Source of the DNA: Tillus elongatus
Taxonomy: Eukaryota > Arthropoda > Insecta > Coleoptera > Cleridae
NCBI GenBank assembly: GCA_964006375.1
Contig: OZ023267.1
Location: 83,020,906 to 83,084,905, forward strand
DNA: 64,000 nucleotides
Reading direction: 5' to 3'
Shown: positions 23,278 through 34,859 of the stretch, one piece after another
Layout of the letters: each line of letters starts with the position of its first letter
Position numbering within the stretch: the stretch's first letter is position 1
Position numbers and translations under genes: made by a program
Notes under the pieces: model-generated
Told to the model about the DNA's origin: nothing
The model's input: the letters and a program-made list of their open reading frames with translations, nothing else
Database searches by the model: none

Positions 23278-23549
23278 AATTGGTTGCCGCTAGATCAACC
23301 CAAGAAATATAATAAGGTGATTAAGCTCCACGTTATAGACATTGACAAAGGTAATTAGTAGTACTTAGTTAGTTTTACATGATCATCTGAGTCATCTAAA
23401 CTTATTGATTAAATTTGCAACTGTCGTTACCAACTAGCCAGTTTTAATTTACAGGAGCTGAGTTTTTGACACAAGCAATGATGACTGATTTGTTAAAGAA
23501 TTACAAAAGGAATTTTAATATGGATGGTACTACTCTAATTACAGTTTAA
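23278..23549 (+). CDS. Possible two-exon gene fragment, unknown function
   Basis: Exon 23,278-23,350 follows an acceptor-like TTCAG and ends AAAG before GTAATT. Exon 23,455-23,549 follows TTTAATTTACAG and ends in TAA. Joined phase 1, the two read through without a stop for 55 codons, with a Lys-rich first part (PKKYNKVIKLHVIDIDK) and FLTQAMMTDLLKNYKRNF in the second. No start codon is assigned; an upstream exon would be needed. I do not recognise the product. It lies inside the inverted-repeat element at 19,235-24,047 and may be a captured or native gene of that element. Support is only the splice signals and the phase match. Confidence 0.3.
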
Positions 23550-24047
23550 AGTTGCAGTTATACTTAATTATACATAAAAACTTCAATTGATGTTTAGATT
23601 TAATTTTGAATTTCAAATTATTGATAATTTTGAGTTAAATGTGAAAATAATAAACAATTTTAAAATTAAAATTATAAATATTTTAATGCAATAAGAATGT
23701 ACATATTATATTATATTATTTTCTTACAAGTGTTTAATAAATTATGTTTTCAATAATTTTTTGTTTTGTTTTCCTAAACTTTTATTTATTGTGTGTGGTT
23801 ATATATAAAAAGCTCTACTCCTAACAACAAAACGTAACCTGTAATGTTGATGAAATTGTCAATAAATATATCTGATATATATGCCCAACTATGTTACATA
23901 GATATATCACGAGAGGAACTATATGCATGACATTTCGTGTTACATGTAACTTACAAGTTCATAACAAGTTACATAAATGTTACTTTTGTAAATAACGGAA
24001 TATTATTTCAGTTATGTGAATGTTACATAACTGTGTTTGTTGGGGCC

Positions 24048-24109
24048 CATTTACTAAGCACTTATATCAACAGCATTGGATCATAGGAGATAGTAATAAA
24101 TAATATTCT

Positions 24110-24190
<81 letters not shown>

Positions 24191-24773
24191 GTTCAACTAT
24201 GTTGAATTGTTTCCTATTTGGCCTCTCACTTTAAATTTAGAATATTCGCATTATGGGCAATGATAATATTTATATTACTTTTAACAAGCTTCTTTAGCTA
24301 TTAAGACATAAAATTTGTCCTTATTAATCAATATGGTATATTTCTCCATGTCCACTTCTTGAATTATCATTTTAAAATTAATTTGCTTTACTCAATCAGT
24401 AACATTTTCAGATGACTAATTGTTGTTAGGACGCCTGAAAGAAAGTTATCCGCTTATAATTGAGCTGGTGAATATTTTAGGTCTTCAAAAAGTTTCGTTT
24501 TACCCAGGTGTAGGTATTTTATGTTTAAGTTGAAGTCAAGTGTAAATTTCCTTAAAAAAATTAGAACTTGAGATCAAATTGTGAGCTGTTAGGAGTTAGA
24601 ATTTTGGTTTCCTGTATTTTTACAGGCAGGTACACGTTCTGGCAAAAATACTGACAGAGAAAAACTTAAAGAGACACCACTTAGAAAAAGTTTTAACCAA
24701 AACTACCAACAATAAAACAAAATCTGAAGTTAAAAGAAAAAAATCATATCAAAAACTACAAAGGATCGCATAA
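24048..24773. other. No gene seen; contains a (TA)n array
   Basis: A TA array lies at 24,112-24,186. The rest is AT-rich with no supported frame. Confidence 0.6.
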
Positions 24774-26626
24774 CCCACACAGCACAGGATATCCAATGGA
24801 TATCCATTGGATATACATAATATCCATTTTACGCCCATGACCATGATGGATATCATATGGATATACAATGGATATTGTTAGAGCAGAAAAATATTAATAA
24901 AACTTAAATAATGTGAACATATGAGCATTTCTTATTCATTAAAATCTAATCACGAATGCAGTAGAATTTCTGGGTGTATATACTTTATTCAAGTATGTAT
25001 ATATCCATCAGACATCCAATGGATATCCATTGGATATCCCATGGATATACAGAAGACATCTATTAGATGTCCACTGGACATCCAGTTGATGTTCCGTTAA
25101 TATAAACATATGTTCATACCAGCAGGAAACAACATTGATAAATTATTGAAACCGTTATTTACGTTTGTAAAAGATAAGGGAAGAAAAATAACCCGTTCTA
25201 GCACAAGAATTACCGGAAAGCGTTAAAACTAGCGCCAACAATAAATTTCGATCCCAATTTTCATTACGATTATAACCATAAAATAAAATTATTTTTATTT
25301 CAATACAGAAAGTATTACTGTTTATGTCTGTTATTTCGTGAGAAGAATCTATTATCATATTGTTATTCATTAATGCTCCCCCGAACAATAAACGCGGGAT
25401 CATTTGATAACTCACCTTGGGGCATTGGATGCTTGAATTGTTGGCTACAATGACGAAAATCCGTTCGTATTTGTTTGGTTTGAAGTAGTTTGGACTAAAG
25501 TTGAGGTTATAAAATTTAGAATTGAATCTTACCATTTTGCATCAACTGCTAAATGAAAAATGAACAACAGCCTACAACTAAAGTTAGAAGATTGAGATAT
25601 TTCTCCAAATAATGTGTGTGTTGTTTTTATTAATAAGTTTTCCTGTGATTTTCAGTCAGTAAATAATTTACAGGTGAGTACATAACCTTAAACCATTTAG
25701 TTAGGAATATATCTTTTATACTTATTTACGTAAATACCAATATTATTTATAGCTGTAAAGAGCACGTTGATTGATAATAACATGGCTAGTGAACGTGAAC
25801 TAGAAAACAAATATCTTCTTGATGCAAGTAGGTAAATATTTTTTACTTCGTATTGAATCAGCGAAAATTGTCTAGTTATATAACGGAAGTTTATGTGTAT
25901 GTAAAACTGTTTATTTTACTGGTGGATATTCCTCGTCTTTACTTACAAGCAAGAAGCAGATCACTTCCGGTAGATTATGAAAGTAGATCACTTACAGGTG
26001 ATTAAAACTATTGGGTATATAGTCAGTTCCGTCGTGATACTCAACATTAACAACTAATACCTATTATTTTGAAATAACCACTAAAGTGTGGTAGTTATTG
26101 CTATAATAATTAAAGTAATATTTATACACATTTGTTCATATTATATTATTTATTGGATTGTCTAATGAATTTGATTATAAGCAGTGTGTTTTTTCTTTAC
26201 AGCAAGAATGCAGACCTGAGCCAGATCATATATCAAGAAAATAAAATTATTTAAATCATTTTAGAACACAATAAAATATTTGTTTGCTTATATTAGTGTT
26301 TCATTGAGGGGATGGGGTTAGAAAGAGAACGATGCTGGGTTAGCATCGAATATCCATTTTATGTAAAAGCGATATCCATTTGATGACCACATGTATATCC
26401 ATACAATATCCATTAGATGTATAATGGATATCCATATCGTGACCACATGTATATCCATATAATATCCACTATATATCCACATGGATATCCAGATTGATGG
26501 ATATTGGTAGGACATCTGTATGTCCATTAGATATCCATTGGATATCCATGTATATCCATTGGATGTCCTGGATATCCATCGTGGATATCCATTGGATATC
26601 TAATGGATATCAATGTGCTGTGTGGG
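24774..26626. mobile_element. Inverted-repeat element with GGATATCC palindrome arrays
   Basis: The left end CCCACACAGCACA (24,774) is matched in inverted form at the right end (TGTGCTGTGTGGG, 26,614-26,626). Next to each end lie dense arrays of an ATGGATATCCAT-type palindrome: about 24,786-25,090 on the left and 26,335-26,610 on the right. The arrays are the likely binding region for a transposase. The middle is ordinary AT-rich sequence with a possible mini-gene. No transposase is recognised and no clear target duplication is seen (flanks ATAA and AATA). It resembles a non-autonomous DNA transposon of unknown class. Confidence 0.6.
25753..26254 (+). CDS. Possible spliced mini-gene, 33 codons
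   Basis: An exon starting after TTATTTATAG (25,752) carries ATG at 25,782 and reads MASERELENKYLLDAS to a donor GTAAAT at 25,832. The next exon starts after TTTCTTTACAG (26,202), continues in phase (KNADLSQIIYQENKII) and stops at 26,252-26,254. AATAAA follows at 26,270. Upstream, CAG|GTGAGT at 25,671-25,679 could close a 5' untranslated exon. Function unknown; the product is small, charged and likely helical. It sits in the centre of the inverted-repeat element 24,774-26,626. Evidence is limited to splice consensus, phase agreement and the poly(A) signal. Confidence 0.35.
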
Positions 26627-26696
26627 AATATACATGGGGGTTCAAAGATAGGTGTTATAGTGTCCCCTAACTCCAGACTTTCGCTGGTACACTCTT

Positions 26697-27190
<494 letters not shown>

Positions 27191-27191
27191 T

Positions 27192-27202
27192 TGGTGACCC
27201 CG
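27192..27202 (+). other. Primer binding site, element C
   Basis: TGGTGACCCCG is complementary to the last bases of insect tRNA-Trp with CCA (known for CsRn1-type elements). The match ends after 11 bases. Confidence 0.75.
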
Positions 27203-27340
27203 TGCCGCAAGCCGAAGATGCCCAGCCTGATGTTCCAGCCGACGTCGCCTAACTTCCACGCACGTGCTCATGCCTACAGAAAACGAATATCTAAACAGGT
27301 CAGTCCTTTCTAATTTAAAAATTATCTGATTTTTTTCACA

Positions 27341-28111
27341 ATGACCGAAGATTCTTCAAGCAGCAATATCATGGCAAGGGTTGCAATAAAATTACCTCCT
27401 TTATGGAGACGTAACGTGAAAATCTGGCAAATGCAGGTTGACGCCCAGTTTGATATATCGCAGATCAGTTCTGAAAAGACAAAATTCAGTCATGTACTTG
27501 CTATACTCGATCCTGATGTCGCAGAGTCAATTTCAGATTTTTTAACCCAACCGTTATCATCAACCCCCTATTCAGATCTAATGAAACGTCTTTTATTAGA
27601 ATTTGAAGAGTCCGATAGTCGCAAACTAAATAAACTTTTAACAGAATTAGAATTAGGCGACAGAAAACCATCGCAACTTTTACGCGAAATGAAGTTTTTA
27701 GCCGGTACTCAGATTGGAGAAAATTTCCTTAAAATTTTATTTCTACAACGTTTACCAGTCAACGTTCGTTCAATTTTGGCTTTGAGCAACGATTCTCTAG
27801 AAAATTTGTCGGTTACAGCAGACAAAATCGTGGAATTTTCCGGAGATAAATACAAAGTGGCTGAAATTCAGTCACGCGAGCCCGACAAGCTAGCCAAGTT
27901 AGAAGCGCAATTAGAGAAGCTAACAGCATCAGTCAACGAATTGCGAACGCGTTCCCGATCTACCTCCCGAGAAAGACCCAAGTTTTCTCGAAATTCCATA
28001 ACCGCAAATTCCTCAACCTCCACGTGTTGGTATCATCAACTATTTGGCAACAAGGCCAAACGTTGCATCCAACCTTGCAATTTCAAAGCAAAACATGTGT
28101 CGGAAAACTAA
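27341..28111 (+). CDS. gag: Gag of element C
   Basis: A 256-codon open frame. The N-terminal half (KLPPLWRRNVKIWQMQVDAQ) is a capsid typical of this lineage, which forms the retrotransposon particle. A charged, Ser/Arg-rich linker follows (RTRSRSTSRERPKFSRNS). The C-terminus has CWYHQLFGNKAKRCIQPC (from about residue 229), the unusual CHCC-type zinc motif reported for the CsRn1 group instead of the common CCHC. The ATG at 27,341 lies about 150 bases after the primer site and is the first in frame. The pol frame overlaps the end of gag in the -1 frame, consistent with frameshift expression. No stop interrupts it. Confidence 0.9.
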   Translation: MTEDSSSSNIMARVAIKLPPLWRRNVKIWQMQVDAQFDISQISSEKTKFSHVLAILDPDVAESISDFLTQPLSSTPYSDLMKRLLLEFEESDSRKLNKLLTELELGDRKPSQLLREMKFLAGTQIGENFLKILFLQRLPVNVRSILALSNDSLENLSVTADKIVEFSGDKYKVAEIQSREPDKLAKLEAQLEKLTASVNELRTRSRSTSRERPKFSRNSITANSSTSTCWYHQLFGNKAKRCIQPCNFKAKHVSEN

Positions 28112-28386
28112 TAAGGCACTCCGTCCACGCGGCAGGAGACGAGAGCCACCTAACACGCCGCCTTTTTATTTTTGATAGACGCTCCAATATGAAATTTCTA
28201 ATCGACTCTGGAGCGGATATTTCAGTTATTCCACCCACTCACGACCAACGGAAATTTAAATCGAAACGTACCTTGTATGCTGCAAACGGGACCCCTATTC
28301 ATACCTATGGCGAACAACTATTAGATTTGGATCTAGGTTTACGCCGTAGGTTCTGCTGGCCCTTCACACTTGCCGATATCAAGTAA
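28024..28386 (+). pseudogene. pol: Protease segment of element C pol, ended by an in-frame TAA
   Basis: The frame overlaps gag by about 88 bases in the -1 register. NMKFLIDSGADISVIPPT holds the catalytic DSG of a retroviral-type aspartic protease that would mature Gag-Pol. A TAA at 28,384-28,386 stops it just before GADFLAEF, the C-terminal part of the same fold, which continues in the same frame. So one nonsense codon splits an otherwise normal Gag-Pol; it may be a recent mutation. Confidence 0.85.
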
Positions 28387-31092
28387 CCAATTATAGGCGC
28401 TGATTTTCTAGCAGAGTTTGCTTTACTTGTGGATATGAAACATAGACGTTTAATCGATACAAAGACAAACCTCTCTAAGACCGGTGCTAACCCACCACCA
28501 GGAATTAATTCTAAAATTCATCTTGTAGACCCGACACACCAGTACTTCAAATTGCTACAACAATTTCCTGACCTTTTTAAGGAAACTTCTTCTAGCAACC
28601 TTCCAGAGGTTGAGTTCTTCCATGCTATAAGTACGGAAGGACCACCTGTCATTGCAAAAGCTAGAAGATTGCCCCCAGAAAAGCTAGCTCAAGCAAAGCT
28701 AGAATTCCAGCACATGATGGACTTGGGAATTTGTAGACCCTCCAAAAGTCCATGGTCAAGCCCCCTCCACATGGTGCAAAAAAAGGATGGCTCATGGAGA
28801 CCATGTGGGGATTACCGAGCACTAAACGCTAAAACAATCCCAGACAAATATCCCATTCCAAATTTGCAGGATTTTAATGCCCAGTTAGAAGGCAAACGTA
28901 TTTTTTCAAAATTAGATATCATTCGCGCTTTCCATCACATCCCAGTAGCACCTCAAGATATTCCCAAAACAGCAGTCATAACTCCATTTGGGTTATTCGA
29001 ATTTGTTAAAACCCCATTTGGCCTTCGTAATTCAGCACAAACATTTCAAAGATATTTACATTCAATTTTAAGACATCTTGACTTTGCCTACTCCTATCTT
29101 GACGATATTCTCGTTGCATCAGCCTCTGAAAAAGAACATCAAGAGCATCTAGCAAAACTTTTTCAGACACTTCAAGACAACGGCATCCGTATCAATTCAT
29201 CTAAATGTGAATTCGGAGTGGCCGAAATTTCATTTTTAGGTTTTCGTGTAAATAAATCTGGATTATTTCCACTTCCTGAACGCATCAAAGCTATTACCGA
29301 CCTACCTCTTCCCGATACCATTGAAAAACTCAGAAGATTTCTAGGTCTCATAAATTTCTACGGTCGTTCTCTTCCACGTGCTGCGGAAATTCAGCAACCA
29401 CTATTCGACCTCTGCCAGAATCCCAAAAAACGCGACAAACGTAAAATCGAGTGGACTCCTCAGACTCGAGAAGCATTCGAACGTTTGAAAGAGGCACTAA
29501 AAAACGCTACACTAATAGCTCATCCGTCTTCTTCGCCAGCACTGATTCTCCATGTCGATGCTTCTGATTATGCCGTAGGCGCTTCCCTCCAACAACTACG
29601 TGATCAAACACTAGAACCCCTAGGTTTCTATTCTAAAAAGCTTACTTCAGCCCAAAAATCTTACAGCACCTACGATCGCGAACTTTTAGCCGCTTATCAG
29701 GCAGTTAAATACTTTAGATATACCCTAGAAGGTCGCCATTTCACAATTTATACGGACCACAAACCTTTGACATACGCTTTTGAACAACGCGTCGATAAAG
29801 CATCTCCAAGGCAACTACGACATTTAGACTTTCTAGGTCAATTTACCACAGACATTCGCTACATACCAGATCCTACAAACATTCCCGCAGACTATTGTTC
29901 TCGCATTGAAACAATTTCACTTTCTTCCACTGTGTCACTCCAAGAAATTGCGCAAGCTCAGTCATCTTGTGAGGAACTCAAACACCTTCTGCAGTCTAAA
30001 TCTTCCTCATACAAATTTCAAAACATGCCTCTTGACAACGGATTGAATCTTATTTGCGATTCTTCTTCAAAGAAACTTCGCCCATTCATTCCGCTCAAAT
30101 TTCGCCGAAAGATTTTCGATTCTATCCACAATTTATCTCACCCAGGCATATCAGCTTCAGTCGATCTGCTCCAGGATAGATTTTGTTGGCCCAAATTGAA
30201 ACGCGATGTATCTCTTTGGTCTAAAACTTGCATTCCCTGCCAGAAAGTCAAGATATGGAGACACACTTCCAGTGCCATTGGACAATACACCCCAGCCATG
30301 AGAAGATTCTCGCATATAAATGTTGACATTGTGGGACCATTACCACCATCACAAGGTCAACGCTATCTCTTAACAATAATAGACAGATTTTCTCGATGGC
30401 CCGAAGCAATTCTATTGTCAGATATTACAGCAGAAACAGTAGCGAACACTATTTTATCATGCTGGATCTCTCGTTTCGGTGTTCCGCAATACATCACCAC
30501 AGACAGAGGTAAACAATTCGATTGCCACCTTTTCACACACCTCACTAAAACACTAGGTGCAGACCACATCAAGACCACAGCTTACCACCCAGCAGCAAAT
30601 GGTGTAATCGAGAGATGGCATAGAGTTCTGAAACAGGCCTTGAAAGCTCATATTGACGAAAACTGGGTCGCTAAATTGCCAATTGTGTTACTAGGACTCA
30701 GATCGTACATAATTCCAGAATATCGCTCAACACCCGCTGAAATAGTCTATGGAGAATCAATCAAACTTCCCACCGACTTTTTCAACAGCACACAAGCTCA
30801 TGATGTTCCACCACTTATATCTCAGCTGAAAGAAGACATAAGGAAACTTCGACCAGTACCTTTTAAACATCATACTGCAAAAAAGGTATTTGTCCATCCT
30901 AAGCTTATGGAAGCTCCTTTTGTTTTTGTTCGCATTGATATTCCGCGAAAAACTCTCGAACCAGTTTATGACGGCCCCTTTGAAGTGTTATCCCGAACTG
31001 ACAAAGTCTTAAAAATCAAGAAATCACACGGAGAAGAGACAATTTCTGTTGACCGTCTTAAACCCGCATTCATTCTTTGTGATAACGAATAG
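28387..31092 (+). CDS. pol: Pol of element C: RT, RNase H, integrase
   Basis: Open for about 900 codons after the TAA. Domains in order: RT with [34 protein letters not shown] and YLDDILVAS (catalytic Asp pair); RNase H with [34 protein letters not shown] and [10 protein letters not shown]; integrase zinc finger with HNLSHPG and CIPC; integrase core with [18 protein letters not shown] and [12 protein letters not shown] (Asp, Asp, Glu present). A YDGPFEV box follows near the C-terminus. All catalytic residues I looked for are present. It ends at TAG 31,090-31,092, after which the frame stays open for 63 more codons. The enzyme set would copy and integrate the element. Confidence 0.93.
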   Translation, partial: PIIGADFLAEFALLVDMKHRRLIDTKTNLSKTGANPPPGINSKIHLVDPTHQYFKLLQQFPDLFKETSSSNLPEVEFFHAISTEGPPVIAKARRLPPEKLAQAKLEFQHMMDLGICRPSKSPWSSPLHMVQKKDGSWRPCGDYRALNAKTIPDKYPIPNLQDFNAQLEGKRIFSKLDIIRAFHHIPVAPQDIPKTAVITPFGLFEFVKTPFGLRNSAQTFQRYLHSILRHLDFAYSYLDDILVASASEKEHQEHLAKLFQTLQDNGIRINSSKCEFGVAEISFLGFRVNKSGLFPLPERIKAITDLPLPDTIEKLRRFLGLINFYGRSLPRAAEIQQPLFDLCQNPKKRDKRKIEWTPQTREAFERLKEALKNATLIAHPSSSPALILHVDASDYAVGASLQQLRDQTLEPLGFYSKKLTSAQKSYSTYDRELLAAYQAVKYFRYTLEGRHFTIYTDHKPLTYAFEQRVDKASPRQLRHLDFLGQFTTDIRYIPDPTNIPADYCSRIETISLSSTVSLQEIAQAQSSCEELKHLLQSKSSSYKFQNMPLDNGLNLICDSSSKKLRPFIPLKFRRKIFDSIHNLSHPGISASVDLLQDRFCWPKLKRDVSLWSKTCIPCQKVKIWRHTSSAIGQYTPAMRRFSHINVDIVGPLPPSQGQRYLLTIIDRFSRWPEAILLSDITAETVANTILSCWISRFGVPQYITTDRGKQFDCHLFTHLTKTLGADHIKTTAYHPAANGVIERWHRVLKQALKAHIDENWVAKLPIVLLGLRSYIIPEYRSTPAEIVYGESIKLPTDFFNSTQAHDVPPLISQLKEDIRKLRPVPFKHHTAKKVFVHPKLMEAPFVFVRIDIPRKTLEPVYDGPFEVLSRTDKVLKIKKSHGEETISVDRLKPAFILCDNE

Positions 31093-31284
31093 ACAACTTT
31101 CCAGCCTCAGAGACATCCTAGTGAAACTGAAAGTGACAGTGAAACTCCAACACCTAGTGAAACTGAAAGTGACAGTGAAAGTCCAACACCTAGTGAAACT
31201 GAAAGTGACAGTGAAGTTCCCGTTCCCGTTCAAACGACACGCCATGGACGTAGAGTTCGATTTCCACGAAGATACTTGAACTAA
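31093..31284 (+). CDS. In-frame C-terminal Pol extension beyond a TAG
   Basis: In the same frame as pol, after the single TAG, 63 codons read to TAA at 31,282. They contain three 36-base repeats (31,117-31,224) encoding PSETESDSE-type acidic units, then RHGRRVRFPRRYLN, a basic ending typical for Pol of this group. The TAG is therefore either a recent nonsense change or a readthrough site. It ends shortly before the purine tract. Confidence 0.6.
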   Translation, partial: TTFQPQRHPSETESDSETPTPSETESDSESPTPSETESDSEVPVPVQTTRHGRRVRFPRRYLN

Positions 31285-31309
31285 TAGCGTTGCCACTGAG
31301 AGGGGAGTA

Positions 31310-31619
31310 TGTGGCGGCGGTTCCGACCGCAGTGTTTCCGTCAACACTACTCTGTGTTTCTCTTGACAGCTAAACGTTGCGTTACGTTATTCGACAGCAA
31401 GCTGTCAAGAACTACTACATAAGAGACACCAGGGATCTCTCTCTCTCTCTCTCTCTCTCCTCGCTACCAACCGATACAGTGAAGATACGTCTCTCCACGC
31501 TCGGTCAGTTATCTGTTATGTACTGTTGGATTGTTTTATATAGTTTCTTCAGTTAGTGAAATAATAAAGTATATTAAATGTTTACGTATGGATTTAATAT
31601 CAACAAGTGCAATTAACAT

Positions 31620-31624
<5 letters not shown>
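31310..31624 (+). repeat. 3' LTR of element C
   Basis: Same sequence as 26,882-27,190 apart from a longer CT run, a missing AAGT and a few substitutions. It is preceded by the purine tract AGAGGGGAGTA. It is followed by the TA array at 31,622-31,709. Confidence 0.9.

Positions 31625-31709
<85 letters not shown>
31622..31709. repeat. (TA)n microsatellite after element C
   Basis: About 87 bases of TA; the right part of the target tract of element C. Confidence 0.95.
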
Positions 31710-31711
<2 letters not shown>

Positions 31712-32164
31712 CACAGACAATAATGCTAAACGGTCAGTTTTTGACAAATAAATCATAGCCCTCTATACTTTGCATAGAAAAATGAAAAACTAATCATTTT
31801 GGGTATAGGGGATGCTTAACAACAAAAAAGTATAATGATAGTACTTTACGATACCTACATAAATATACACGGTGATCATTTAAAAAAAACTGAGAGAATA
31901 ATGAATTCGTGTTTTGACTCACCCAGCAATCGATCTAATGAAAATTAACAAAATCAATCATTTTTATAAATTTTAACAAAAATTAATTGTACTCCTTTTA
32001 AATTATACATCTTGTTACGATTTTCATGGAAAATTAGTTATAACTCTTTAAACACCCTGTACCTATAACATATTGGTGCCCTACATAATATTCTTGTAAT
32101 GAGGAAGTAAAGCGGATTTCAAATTTAAATTAACTCTAGATTTTCGCTGGTACCTACACTCTTC

Positions 32165-32248
<84 letters not shown>

Positions 32249-32596
32249 TTACATACCTATATAATTTTCGTAAAAAAAATTTTTGGAGATCATATCTAAG
32301 AAAATGTATCACCTCAACACAGTTGCTCCTTACAAATTTTTTTCATAGTGAATATTATTGATGTGTGTGATTACAGTTGTATGAATTATAACTATGAACT
32401 AGCAAAAGATAGAAATTTTCTTTAAAATACAATATACCTACATAAAATGTAGTCTTTATTGTGTGACAATCATTTGATATTAAATATAAACAGTAGTTAT
32501 GGATGGTTATCAAGTTTTTACAAAAAAATTAAAAATTCAAGTTGTGTTTAAAGTAAGGATAATGAAAAAATGTACTGTAGTTTTTTAAATTTTCAG
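31710..32596. other. No gene seen; contains a (TA)n array
   Basis: AT-rich sequence with a TA array at 32,166-32,246. TTTTCGCTGGTACCTACACTC before that array resembles TTTCGCTGGTACACTC at 26,680, just before the TA tract of element C, so the two tracts share a flank. No coding signal. Confidence 0.55.
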
Positions 32597-33090
32597 TTAG
32601 CAAACGAGAACGAAAGAGAATTCTTGGTCAGGCTGGTGTGTCTCGACAGGCAGATTTAACACCAAAAGAAAAACACTTATAGGTTGGTGAGCCTATCTTG
32701 CAGAAGAATAGTGACTTTAGAAAAAAGGGTTCGCTATTTTAAAAAGCGCTTAAATTTTGCTAAAAATATTTCACAAACACTAAAATTTAAAGAACTTCTG
32801 AAAGAGGTTAACGAATCGACATACAAATTTATGATGTGCCAAGTGAGAAATCAGACGCTGCCAGGCAGATGACCAAATTTTATGCCCCACTTTACCAAAA
32901 TCTAGTGGGAAAGGCTATCGTCTTCTATTAAACTTAATTGCTTTACCATCAAAGAAAACCTTGACCTCACTTTTGAAAGGGTTCCGTTGACTCCAAGAAT
33001 AAACCACAAATAGTGTTTAGCACCTTGAGCAAACAGATTTCACAGATGAGTAAAAAAGAGAGGTGTTCCATCTTAACTTTTGATATTATT
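32597..33090 (+). pseudogene. THAP/P-transposase-like fragment
   Basis: After an acceptor-like TTTTCAG (32,596) a frame reads SKRERKRILGQAGVSRQADL and TPKEKHL to TAG. A shifted frame then continues with LVSLSCRRIVTLEKRVRYF, a basic coiled-coil, to NQTLPGR at 32,872. A further shift gives LIALPSKKTLTSLLKG near 32,935-32,985. The order (basic segment, coiled-coil, LPSKKTL box) resembles the region after the THAP domain in P-element-related transposases. At least three frame breaks show it is dead. Its relation to the minus-strand THAP gene at 36.8-40.5 kb is only of family type. Confidence 0.45.
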
Positions 33091-33687
33091 TTATTATAAC
33101 GCATACATATACTTGTCATTATTATGTAAGGAACAAATGTAAAATTGTATAAGCACTAGACTGCCGTGTATACCTACCTATCGATAACGAATGGTAATAT
33201 ATACTTCATTTTACTTTCAGAATTAAATTGGTTTTTAAATAAATGTAATGGTAATACTGTTTTCTCTAATAAAACACAGGTGTAATTTATTTTGTTAGAT
33301 TTTCTATTAATCATCTCGATACTAAAAATGTATAGCTGTAAGTGTTAGGAGGTTTAAATTGCCAATTAATTGTGCCTATGATTTCGATGCTGAAAACAAG
33401 CGTATGTGTGTTATTAAAACATAACTTCTTTTGGTTTCACCATAAAAATCATTAACTTATTTGGCTAATTTAACCTCTTCACTGGCAGCGGTATAAAATT
33501 AAATAAAACTTATTTGGATTTGACAAATGAAAATCAAATCAAATTTCCCGCGTGTGACTTACTTCATCGCATCCGCCCTAGGCGCTGCAATATTGTTCAA
33601 AACCTCAGCACTGGCGTTTCCTTCTATAGGGAGTGTTCTGTTCTGTGGTCAGTAATCAGTTCAGTGACAGAGTAGAGTATCAGTACC
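33091..33687. other. No gene seen
   Basis: AT-rich up to about 33,530, then slightly more GC. The 62-codon frame at 33,633-33,821 crosses the inverted repeat at 33,688 and has no recognisable motif. Confidence 0.5.
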
Positions 33688-33715
33688 AACGACGTATAGA
33701 GAGTAGACAAATAAC
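33688..33715 (+). repeat. Left inverted repeat of the THAP interval
   Basis: Twenty-eight bases with core GACGTATAGAGAGTAGAC match the reverse complement of 40,668-40,695 at 25 of 28 positions. Possibly the terminal repeat of a P-like element. Confidence 0.6.
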
Positions 33716-34227
33716 CCGCTGGATGAAAGTGTTACCACTTTTCGCGGTGGGTCCCAAGCAAGGTCACGCCATCGGCGTACCGTATGGGCTTGCTAAAGGG
33801 TATAGAAACGACCAGGATTAGTAATGGTAAATCCAAAAAATAATAATTAATTAACTTATATTTTATTAAGCGAATCACAAATATTAAAACTTTCTGCTCA
33901 TATCAGTCAGTTGAAGAATTTTTTCCGATTTCTTTAAGGAAATGATATGAATCATATCCAAATGGAAAATGTTATATCTCTTCGAATCCCATTTCTCCTG
34001 ATCTACTTCCTTGATGTAATAATCATTTATAGTGTACACTTAGATCAATAAATAGAAAATACATGTACCAGTAGACTTTTTGACAAATTTACTGTCTTTC
34101 TGATAAAAAAAGTCCCACACGAAAGCATTTTTTATAGAAAAAATTCCTCAAATGAGCCCCAACTAGGGTCCACAAAACAGATATCCGGGGTCCGTTTCAA
34201 TTTTTATATGTTAAAACACACACACAC

Positions 34228-34229
<2 letters not shown>

Positions 34230-34317
<88 letters not shown>
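34230..34317. repeat. (TA)n microsatellite
   Basis: About 88 bases of TA at the junction with the CGATAACTCAAAAAATAATG module. Confidence 0.97.
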
Positions 34318-34320
<3 letters not shown>

Positions 34321-34465
34321 ACCGATAACTCAAAAAATAATGGGCCGATTTTAATCAAATTTGGTGAGTGCGTTCCTTCTGCAAGTGGCTTGTATACATT
34401 GATACTTGCAGAGTTTCATCGAAATCGGTTAATTATTTTTTGAGTTATCGCTTGGATACACAAAT

Positions 34466-34551
<86 letters not shown>

Positions 34552-34690
34552 ATATAAAAATTGACTCTGAGCCCGGATGTGGGTTCTAGGGGTCCTAGTT
34601 CGCGCTCATTTGGAACAATTTTTGCAAAGTCTCACCATGGATATCTCTCTATTAGTGGTTTATAAAAATAAAAATTCACTAAAAGGAATA
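34318..34690 (+). repeat. Interspersed module with second (TA)n array
   Basis: CGATAACTCAAAAAATAATG after the first array, then a TA array at 34,469-34,548, then GAGCCCGGATGTGGGTTCTA and GGGGTCCTAGTTCGCGCTCA. The layout is as in 20,461-21,160, in opposite orientation. Confidence 0.78.
34469..34548. repeat. (TA)n microsatellite
   Basis: About 80 bases of TA. Confidence 0.97.
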
Positions 34691-34859
34691 GGGATTTTAA
34701 AAAAGAAATTGGGTCCCACTGATGACCAGAGGAACACACAGAACCAAAAATATTTTGTATCGATAACAAAATCTAGTGTATATTACAGACAAAGGTAAAT
34801 TTTTCTGGTGCAAAAAGGTCAACAACTACCAGAAAACATATTTTGAAAATGTTATAGTT

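Noticed and set aside
25155..25535. A 126-codon minus-strand frame inside the inverted-repeat element
   Set aside because: It runs through consensus splice donors (for example CCCAAG|GTGAGT), has no recognisable domain, and AT-rich DNA can give this length by chance.
33633..33821. A 62-codon plus-strand frame over the left inverted repeat
   Set aside because: No motif, and it crosses the repeat border.
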